Assembly (NCBI RefSeq): GCF_014647675.1
Contig: NZ_BMPQ01000014.1
Coordinates: forward strand, 61,974-125,973
Direction of reading: 5' to 3'
Length of the DNA stretch: 64,000 nucleotides
Source: Streptomyces flaveus
GTDB lineage: Bacteria > Actinomycetota > Actinomycetes > Streptomycetales > Streptomycetaceae
Shown: positions 8,432 through 17,300 of the stretch, in pieces
Numbering within the stretch: position 1 is the stretch's first letter
Layout: every line of letters begins with the position of its first letter
Made by a program: the position numbers and the translations under genes
Notes under the pieces: model-generated
Databases searched by the model: none
What the model saw: only the letters and a program-made list of their open reading frames with translations
What the model was told of the DNA's origin: nothing

Positions 8432-10765
8432 ATGACCGACAGCACCGCTTCCAGCTCCGGCCCCACTCGTCGCGACCCGTACGAGGGCTTCCCCGGCCGC
8501 ATCGGCCGCACCTTCGCCGAGTCGCGGCCTGCCTGGCCCCAGCAGCGCACAGCCCCCGCCGGGGCTCCGAACATCGTGCTCGTCTATGTCGACGACATGG
8601 GCTACAGCGATATCGGCCCCTTCGGCGCGGAGGTCTCGACCCCGGTGCTCGACGGACTCGCCGAGCAGGGCGTCCGCCTGACCAACTACCATACGACGCC
8701 GCTCTGTTCCCCCTCCCGCGCCGCGCTGATGACCGGCTGCAACCCGCACCGGGTCGGCTATGCGATGGTCGCCAACGCCGATCCGGGCTTCCCGGGTTAC
8801 GGGATGGAGATCGCCCACGACATCCCCACGCTGGCCGAGACGCTGCGCGGCTCCGGGTACGCGACGTACGCGGTCGGCAAGTGGCATCTGGTCCGCGACG
8901 CGTCGTCCGGCGCGGCGGCCGACCGTGCCAACTGGCCGCTGCAGAAGGGCTTCGACCAGTACTACGGCGTCCTGGAGGGACTGACCAACCTCTTCCACCC
9001 GCACCAACTGGTCCGGGACAACACACCGTTGGACATCGACGAGTTCCCGGAGGGCTACTACTACACCGACGACATCACCGACCAGGCCGTGTCCATGGTG
9101 AAGTCGCTGCGCGCCCACGACCCGGACAAGCCCTTCTTCCTCTACCTCGCCCACAACGCCGTCCACGCCCCGCTCCAGGCGAAGCCGGAGGACATCGCAC
9201 GCCACCGGGGCCGCTACGACGGCGGCTGGGACGAACTGCGCCAGGCCCGCTTCGCGAAGCAGAAGGCGGACGGCCTCTTCCCTCAGGGCACCGAACTACC
9301 CGCCCGCAACTCCGAAGACGGCCTGGACGTGGCCGCGTGGGACGACCTCACCCCGAACGAACAGCGGCTGTACGCCCGCTACATGGAGGTGTACGCGGCG
9401 ATGGTCGACAACGTCGACCAGAACCTGGGGCGTCTGCTGAACACCCTTCAGGCACTGGGCGAGTTGGACAACACCGTCGTCGTCTTCACCTCGGACAACG
9501 GTGGCAGCGGCGAGGGCGGCGCCGAAGGCAGCCGCAGCTACTTCAGCCGCTTCGCCCACCATCCGCGGCTGCCGGAGGACTGGCCGGCGGACGTGGCACG
9601 CGACCCCGAGCTGATCGGAGGTCCGCGCAGCCTGGTGCACTATCCGCGCGGCTGGGCCATGGCCTCCAACACGCCGTTCCGGCTCTACAAGCGTCACACG
9701 TACGCGGGCGGGGTGCGGGTGCCGCTCCTGATCACCTGGCCGCGGGGCCTGCGCCGCTCCCCCGCGGACGACGGTATCCGCCATCAGTACCAGTACGTCA
9801 CCGACATCGCGCCGACGCTGCTGGAACTGGCGGGGGTCGAGCGGACGGGCGACGGCATCCAGGAACAGGACGGCACCAGCTTCGCCCCCGTCCTCGCCGA
9901 CCCCGCGGCCGACAGCACCCACCCCGAGCAGTACTGCGAGATGACCGGCAACCGCAGCTACTACCGCGACGGCCACAAACTCGTCACCCTGCATCGTCCG
10001 GGAGCCCCGTACGACGACTCCGAATGGGCGCTGTACGACATCCGCACCGACCCCACCGAGATCCACGACCTGGCCTCCCAACAGCCCAAGCTGGTCAAGG
10101 AGTTGGCCGCGGCCTGGGAGGAGGCCGCGTGGCGCAACGGCGTCTTCCCGCTCCCCGACGCCTCCGGTGCCCTCGCCCTGCGCGGGCCCGCCGAGGAGAA
10201 GCTGGCCCGCCCGGTCACGCTCCTGCCCGGCACACCCGAGCTGGAGCGCTACCGCTCCTCCCGGCTCATCGCCTTCCGCTCCTTCACGGTCACGGTGGAG
10301 CTGGAGTCGTACGAGGAGGGCGACAGCGGCGTCCTGGTGTCCCACGGCGACCAGGGCGGCGGCTACAGCCTGTACGTCGAAGGCGGGCGGCTGCGCTTCG
10401 CGTACAACGAGTACGGAGCACTGCACGAGACGGACGCGGGCCCCCTGCCTCCCGGCACCCGCACGATCCTCCTCACCGCCACCGCCGAGCGGCACCTGCG
10501 CTGGCGCTTCGCCCTCACGGTCGACGGGGCCGAGCGCGCCGCGCCTGAACCGGTCCACCAGCTGATCGGGATGGCACCGTTCCAGGGCATCAGCGTGGGC
10601 GTGGATCGCAAGTCGCCGGTCTCCTGGCCGATGTACGAGCGCCACGGCGTCTTCCGCTATACCGGCGCCCTGCGCTCCGTAACCTACCGTCCGGGCTCTC
10701 CGGGACCGGACTCGCCTGCGGCGGTGGCCCGGGCGCTGCGCGAGGCGGCGGCAGCGTTCGAGTAG
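8432..10765 (+). CDS. arylsulfatase-type sulfatase (formylglycine enzyme)
   Basis: A 777-residue sulfatase. The active-site signature CSPSRAALMTG places the cysteine that is matured to formylglycine at residue 92. Upstream VYVDDMGYSDIG and the later VVFTSDNGG segment supply metal ligands, and GKWHL is also present. No signal peptide is visible, so it probably acts in the cytoplasm on imported sulfate esters. Length exceeds a minimal bacterial arylsulfatase (about 530 residues); the last ~190 residues (SFTVTVELESYEEGDSGVLV onward) look like a beta-sandwich similar to that of long arylsulfatases. It starts 22 bases after the ATPase stop and ends the sulfur operon. A dedicated formylglycine-generating enzyme is not in the window. 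Confidence 0.93.
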   Translation: MTDSTASSSGPTRRDPYEGFPGRIGRTFAESRPAWPQQRTAPAGAPNIVLVYVDDMGYSDIGPFGAEVSTPVLDGLAEQGVRLTNYHTTPLCSPSRAALMTGCNPHRVGYAMVANADPGFPGYGMEIAHDIPTLAETLRGSGYATYAVGKWHLVRDASSGAAADRANWPLQKGFDQYYGVLEGLTNLFHPHQLVRDNTPLDIDEFPEGYYYTDDITDQAVSMVKSLRAHDPDKPFFLYLAHNAVHAPLQAKPEDIARHRGRYDGGWDELRQARFAKQKADGLFPQGTELPARNSEDGLDVAAWDDLTPNEQRLYARYMEVYAAMVDNVDQNLGRLLNTLQALGELDNTVVVFTSDNGGSGEGGAEGSRSYFSRFAHHPRLPEDWPADVARDPELIGGPRSLVHYPRGWAMASNTPFRLYKRHTYAGGVRVPLLITWPRGLRRSPADDGIRHQYQYVTDIAPTLLELAGVERTGDGIQEQDGTSFAPVLADPAADSTHPEQYCEMTGNRSYYRDGHKLVTLHRPGAPYDDSEWALYDIRTDPTEIHDLASQQPKLVKELAAAWEEAAWRNGVFPLPDASGALALRGPAEEKLARPVTLLPGTPELERYRSSRLIAFRSFTVTVELESYEEGDSGVLVSHGDQGGGYSLYVEGGRLRFAYNEYGALHETDAGPLPPGTRTILLTATAERHLRWRFALTVDGAERAAPEPVHQLIGMAPFQGISVGVDRKSPVSWPMYERHGVFRYTGALRSVTYRPGSPGPDSPAAVARALREAAAAFE

Positions 10766-10772
10766 CTGGTGG

Positions 10773-11231
10773 CTAGGGATTCGTCCAGGCCCCGGGGTCC
10801 TCGGCAAGGCCCACGACCTCCTCGGGCAGCTTGGCCGCGGCCACATCTGCCAGGGTGACCTCGCCGAGGATCTTCCGGACGTTGGCGCGTACCGCGATCC
10901 ACAGCGGCAGCAGGGATTCCGCGGGGCCGGAGTAGGAGAGCTCGGGCGGGCGCACGCCTCGTACCGACACCAGCGGTCCGTCCGCCACCCGGATCACGTC
11001 CGCGATGGCGATCGAGTCCGCCGGGCGGGCCAGCCGGTAGCCGCCTTTCCCGCCCCGCTGGCTGACCACAAGCCCGCCTCGGCGCAGGTCGCCCAGAATG
11101 CCCTCCAGGAACTTGTGCGGGATGCCCTGTGCCAGGGCGATCGCCTCGGCCTTGACCGACGTGTCCTCACCTGCCGCAGCCAGCTCCAACGCCGCCCGTA
11201 CCGCATAGTCCGCCTTCGCCGAGATCCGCAT
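10773..11231 (-). CDS. Rrf2 family transcriptional regulator without Fe-S cysteines
   Basis: A 152-residue winged-helix regulator with the Rrf2 N-terminus MRISAKADYAVRAALELA, a recognition helix in IPHKFLEGILGDLRRGGLV and the wing GGKGGYRLARP. Unlike IscR or NsrR it has no cysteine at all, so it cannot hold an Fe-S cluster. This is the pattern of CymR-type Rrf2 proteins, which control cysteine and sulfur metabolism through a partner enzyme. It is convergent with the sulfatase, 7 bases apart, which supports a sulfur role by context. The ATG at 11231 lies six bases after GATAAT on the minus strand, so the mRNA may be leaderless. Confidence 0.88.
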   Translation of the reverse strand: MRISAKADYAVRAALELAAAGEDTSVKAEAIALAQGIPHKFLEGILGDLRRGGLVVSQRGGKGGYRLARPADSIAIADVIRVADGPLVSVRGVRPPELSYSGPAESLLPLWIAVRANVRKILGEVTLADVAAAKLPEEVVGLAEDPGAWTNP

Positions 11232-11261
11232 GCCGCGATTATCCGCCACTACCGCGTATGA

Positions 11262-11285
11262 CGGTCACCGGTCGCCGGTCACCGG
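11262..11285. promoter_or_regulatory. CGGTCACCGG direct repeat in the Rrf2/PKS intergenic region
   Basis: CGGTCACCGG occurs twice, at 11262-11271 and 11276-11285, over the expected -35 region of the Rrf2 gene. It is a reasonable autoregulatory site for Rrf2, but this is position-based inference. Confidence 0.35.
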
Positions 11286-11399
11286 ATCGGCACACGGTCG
11301 GGAGTCCGATCCACTTTCTCGATCTCCACGCCCTGGTCCACGTAGGCTCAACATCGTTGACAGGACAGGGAGATCGACGGCAATCGGGGAAGCAGGGAC

Positions 11400-14300
11400 A
11401 TGAGGTACGACGAGCTGATCCGGCCGCTGCCGGAGTTGCTGAAGAAGCACGCCGAGCAATCGGGGGAACGTGTCGCCTTCGCCGACTCATTACGCAGCGT
11501 CACCTACGCCGAGCTGGAACGGCGCACCAGCAGGCTGGCCGCGTATCTCGCCCGGGCAGGCGTCGGCCGCGGCGACCGGGTCGCGATATGTCTGGGCAAC
11601 TGCGTGGAGATGGTGGAGAGCTGCCTCGCCACCGTCAGAGCGGGAGCGGTCGGCGTCCCTCTCAATCCCCGGTGCTCCGACACCGAGCTCGCCCATTTCC
11701 TCCAGGACAGCGGCGCTTCCGTCGTCGTCACCGACCCCACGCACCTCGCGCAGTTGCACCGCCTGGGTCCCGCGTACCGCCGGCTGCGCGTCCTGCTCAC
11801 CGGTACGGGACCGGTCCCCGCGGACGCCCCCGACGGCACGGTTCTCTTCGAGAGCGCGGCCGAGGCCGACGAGCCCGGCCAGGCGCCACGGGACGACCTC
11901 GGGCTCGACGATCCGGCCTGGATGCTCTACACCTCCGGCACCACCCACCGCCCCAAGGGAGTGCTGTCCACGCAGCGCAGCGCCCTGTGGTCGGTGGCGG
12001 CCTGCTACGCCCCGATCTTCGGGCTCTCGTCCGAGGACCGGCTGCTCTGGCCGCTGCCGCTGTTCCACAGCTTCGGCCACTCCCTCGCGATCCTGGGTGT
12101 CACCGCCGTCGGTGCGAGCGCCAGGATCGCCGACGAACTCCTGCCGCCCGGCGGCCTGTTGCGAACACTCGACGCATCGCCGGAGGAACTCGGCGGTCCC
12201 TTCACCGTCCTGGCCGGGGTGCCCGCGACGTACCACCAGCTGGTGGCGTCGGCCGGACAGGCTCCTGAGGAGGCCCCGTCCTCCCGACCAGGGTTGCGGA
12301 CGTGCGTCGTGGCGGGCGCACCGAGTTCCCCGTCGTTGCGCCGGGCGGTCGAGAAGGCGCTGGGGGCGCCGCTGCTCGACGCGTACGGCAGCACCGAGAC
12401 CTGCGGCATGATCGCGGTGAACCGGCCGGAGGGTCCCCGAGTCGAGGGTTCCTGCGGACCACCGGTCCCGGGCATGGACGTACGGGTCGTCGACCCGGGC
12501 GCGGGCAACGATGTCAGGGACGGCGCCGAGGGCGAGATCTGGGTGCGCGGGCCGGGCCTCATGTCCGGGTACCACAACCAGCCGGAGGCGACGGCCGCCG
12601 CGCTGAAGGACGGCTGGTATCGCACCGGCGACCTCGGACGCCGCGTCGAGCACGGGCATCTCACCCTCACCGGCCGGGTCAGCGAACTGATCATCCGTGG
12701 CGGCGAGAACATCCATCCCACGGAGATCGAAGAGATCCTGCTGCGCTGTCCCGGCGTGACCGACGCCGTGGTGGTGGGCATGCCGCATGACGTCCTCGGT
12801 GAGGTGCCGGTCGCCTTCCTCGTCCCCGGCCCGGAGGGGATCGACCCCCGGCGGGTGCTGGCCGACTGCCGCGCCCGACTGTCCGACTACAAGGTTCCCG
12901 CCCAGATCCACGAGATCGCCGCCGTCCCGCGTACCGCGTCCGGCAAGATCGCCCGTCACGCGGTCGTCCCAGGACTGGCCCGGCCCGCACCGGACGTCCG
13001 CTTCGCCCCCGCTTCCCAGACGGCGGCCCCGGTCGACGGATCCCTGCGCGACCGGCTCCTGCTTCTCTCCCGCGAGGCGCAGGAACGTGCCCTGCGCGAG
13101 ACGGTGCTCACCGAGACGGCCGCGGTCTGCGGACGTGCACCGCACGACCGGCTCGACGCGGACAGCCCCTTCACCGACCTCGGTCTGACCTCCATGGGTG
13201 CCGTCACGCTGATCGACCGGCTGGGCGAACGGGCCGGACTGAACCTGCCGACGACGCTGGTCTTCGACCGCCCCACACCCGCCGACGTGGCCCGGTACCT
13301 GCGGGACGCCCTCTTCTCCACGGAGGCCGGGGTCCACGCCCCGGCTCTCCGGGATCCCGGACCGGACGGCGAGGACCCCGTGGTGATCGTCGCCATGGGC
13401 TGCCGCTATCCCGGCGCCGTCAACTCCCCCGAGGAACTGTGGCAGTTGGTGTCGGAAGGCAAGGACGCGATCTCGGAGTTCCCGGCCGACCGAGGCTGGG
13501 ACCTGACCGCCCTGTACGACCCCGATCCCGATCGGGTCGGCACCACGTACACCCGCAGCGGCGGATTCCTGCACCGGGCCGCGGAGTTCGACGCGGGGCT
13601 GTTCGGGATCTCGCCCCGTGAGGCGCTGGCCATGGACCCGCAGCAGCGGCTGCTCCTCGAGACCTCCTGGGAGGTCTGGGAGCGGGCCGGAATCGACCCG
13701 GCGTCGCTGAAGGAGAGCGACACGGGGGTGTTCGTCGGTGTGATGTACGGCGACTACTCCGCCCGGTTCACCCGTCCCCACGAACTGGAGGCGCATCTGG
13801 GCCTGGGCTCGGCCGGCAGCGTGGCCTCCGGCCGGATCTCGTACGCGTACGGCTTGCGCGGTCCCGCGATCACGGTCGACACCGCGTGCTCCTCCTCGCT
13901 GGTGGCGCTGCACTGGGCGGCGAGGGCGCTGCGCTCGGGCGAGTGTTCCCTGGCCCTGGCCGGCGGAGTCACCGTGATGTCGACGCCGAAGCCGTTCCTG
14001 GCGTTCAGCAGGCAGCGCGGCCTCTCCCCCGACGGCCGCTGCAAGTCGTTCTCGTCGTCGGCGGACGGTGCCGCCTGGGGCGAAGGCGCGGGGCTGGTGC
14101 TGCTGGAGCGGCTGTCCGACGCCCGGCGCAACGGTCACCCGGTGCTGGCCGTGCTGCGCGGTTCCGCGGTCAACTCCGACGGCGCGTCCAACGGACTGAC
14201 GGCGCCCAACGGGCAGGCACAGCAGCAGCTGATCAGGCAGGCGCTGGCCGATGCCGGGCTCCGCACGGGCGACGTGGACGCGGTGGAGGCCCATGGCACT

Positions 14301-17300
14301 GGCACCACGCTGGGTGACCCCCTCGAAGCACAGGCGCTGCTGGCCACGTACGGCCAGGGACGGACCGAGGAGCAGCCGCCGCTGTGGCTCGGATCGGTCA
14401 AGTCCAACCTCGGGCACACCCAGGCGGCAGCGGGCGTCGCCGGGGTCATCAAGATGGTGCAGGCCATGCGACACGGGGAGTTGCCCCGAACACTGCATGT
14501 GGAGAAGCCCACGCCCCATGCGGACTGGTCCTCCGGCCGGGTGGAACTGCTGACCACGGCCCGGCCGTGGCCATCGGCGGACCGGCAGCGGCGCGCCGGT
14601 GTCTCGGCCTTCGGGATCGGCGGGACCAACGCGCACGTGATCCTGGAGGAGCCCCAGCCGTCACCGCCGTCACCCGGCGGGCCGGTCTCCGAGAAGGAGA
14701 TGCCACACCGGGGTGAAGCGCCGTACGAGGGTGAAGTGCCGCACGACAGTGACGTGCCGTATGACGGTGCGGTGCCCTGGCTGGTCTCCGGAGCCGACGA
14801 AGCCGCCCTGCGCGCTCAGGCGCGACGACTGGCAGCCGCGGTGGAGACCCGGCCGGAACTGTCCTGCGCCGACATCGGGTTCACGCTGGCCGCGTCACGA
14901 TCGGCGTTGACCCACCGGGCGACGGTGCCGGCCGGGGACCGGACGCGGATGCTTCAGGTGCTGCGGGCACTCGGCGAGGGCACGGATGGCGGCGCGGCGA
15001 GCGGCATCGCGGATCCGGGTGTCCGTACGGCGTTCCTGTTCACCGGCCAGGGAGCTCAACGCGCCGGTATGGGACGGGAGTTGCACACGACGTTCCCCGT
15101 CTTCGCCACGGCCTTCGACGATGTGTGCCGGGAGCTGGACGACCATCTCGAACGGCCGCTGCGTACGGTGGTGTTCGCCGAGCAGGATTCGCCCGAGGCC
15201 GCCCTGCTCGACCGTACGGACTTCACTCAGGCCGCTCTGTTCGCCTTCGAGGTCGCCCTGTTCCGGCTGCTGGACTTCTGGGGCGTGCGGGCCGGCTTCC
15301 TGGCCGGACATTCCGTGGGGGAACTGGCGGCGGCCCACGTCGCCGGAGTCCTGGACCTGGCTGACGCCGCTGCGCTCGTCGCGGCCCGCGGCCGGCTGAT
15401 GCAGGCGTTGCCCGAGGGCGGGGCGATGGTCGCCCTGCACGTGGCCGAGGAGGAGGTCCTGCCCGCGCTGGCGGACGTCGGGGACCAGGTGGCGATCGCC
15501 TCCGTGAACGGGCCGGAGTCGGTGGTGATCTCCGGCGCGCGGGACGCGGTGCTCACCGTCGCGGCCGGGTTCGAGGCGCGCGGCCGCAGGACCGTACGCC
15601 TGCGCGTCGGCCACGCCTTCCACTCGCCCCTGGTGGAGCCGATGCTCGACGAGTTCCGCCGGGTCGCGGAAGGGCTGACCTTCCGGCCGCCGCGGATCCC
15701 GGTGGTCTCCGCCGTGACGGGGCGGCAGGCGGACGCCGAGGAACTGTGCTCTCCCGAGTACTGGGTGCGGCACGCCCGCCTGCCGGTGCGGTTCGCCGAC
15801 GCCGTGCGGTGCCTCGACGACGAGGGGGTTTCCGCCTTTCTGGAGCTCGGGCCAGGTCCTGTGCTCACGGCGATGGCCGAGGAGTGCCTGACCGCCGCGG
15901 ACGGTGGTGTCGCCGGAGAGTGCGCCGCGGCCACACGGGGCGGTGAGCGGGAAACGGAGACGTTGCTGTCCGCCGTGGCCCGACTGCACGTACGCGGGGT
16001 GAAGGTCGACTGGCCGACGGTGTACGCGGACACCGGGGCGCGCCGGGTGGACCTGCCGACGTACGCCTTCCAGCGGCAGCGGTACTGGCTGGACGTACCG
16101 CACACCCCCGAGACAACGGCCGACGCCCACCTGCTCGGCCCGGCATTCGCGATACCGGGCACCGACCGGACCGTGCTCTCCGGGCTGCTCTCCACCGCGA
16201 ACCACCCCTGGCTCGCCGACCATGTGATCGCCGGGACGGTCCTCGTACCCGCGACGGTGTTCGTCGAGATGGCCGTCCGGGCGGGCGACGCGGTCGGCTG
16301 CGACATGCTGGACGAACTCGTGGTCCTGGCACCGCTTGTTCTGCCCGCCGCGACGCGGATACGCGTCCAGGTCGTCGTGGGGGCGGCGGACGAATCCGGC
16401 CGCCGCCCGGTCGACATCTACTCCCGGCCCGAGGAATCCCCGGCAGAAGCCCCGGAGGCCGACTGGACCCGGCATGTCACCGGGTTGCTGGGCCGGGCAG
16501 CGCCCCAGGTGGCGGAGAGCGGGCTGACGACCTGGCCGCCGCAGGGCGCCGCCGAAGTGGACCTCTCCGACGCGTACGACACCCTGGCGGACGGCGGTTT
16601 CGCCTACGGGCCGGCCTTCCAGGGCGTACGGGCGATATGGCGGCGCGGCGAGGAACTCTTCGCGGAGGTACGGCTCCCCGAGCCGCAGGCGGCGGACGCC
16701 CATCGCTTCGGGATCCATCCGGCGCTGCTGGACGCGGCACTGCACACCGTCCTGCTCGCCGACCCCGAACCCGATGCGGTCCGGGTGCCGTTCGCGTGGA
16801 ACGGGGTACGTCTGCACGCCGTCGGAGCCTCGGAGCTGCGCGTACGAGTCGCCCCGGCCGGGGCGGACACGGTCACACTGACGCTGGCCGACCCGGAAGG
16901 CCGCCCGGTGGCGCGGATCGACTCACTCTCCACCCGCGAACTGTCCGTCGGTCAGGGTGACTTGGCGGACGACGCGATACGACGCGCCCTGCTGCGCCCC
17001 GACTGGATCGCCATCGAGCCGCCCACGGACGCGGACAACGGAGTCTGGATGCTCCTTGGCCCGGACGAGCTGGATCTCGGCGAGTTCCTCCCCGACGTCG
17101 CGGACCCAGACTCCACGGCATCCGAACCGGACATCGTGGCCGTCACGGCACTCGGCCCGGCGACGGATTCCGATCCACTGTCCGCCGTACACCTCCTGAC
17201 CGGCAGGGTGCTTCAGGCTCTGCAGAACTGGCAGGACGATCCGCGGACCGCGGGGTCAAGGATGGTGGTGGTGACGAGGGACGCCACCGCGCCGGTGCCG

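Noticed and set aside
11490..14636. 1,048-codon minus-strand frame opposite the PKS
   Set aside because: Shadow of the PKS; all catalytic motifs are on the plus strand.
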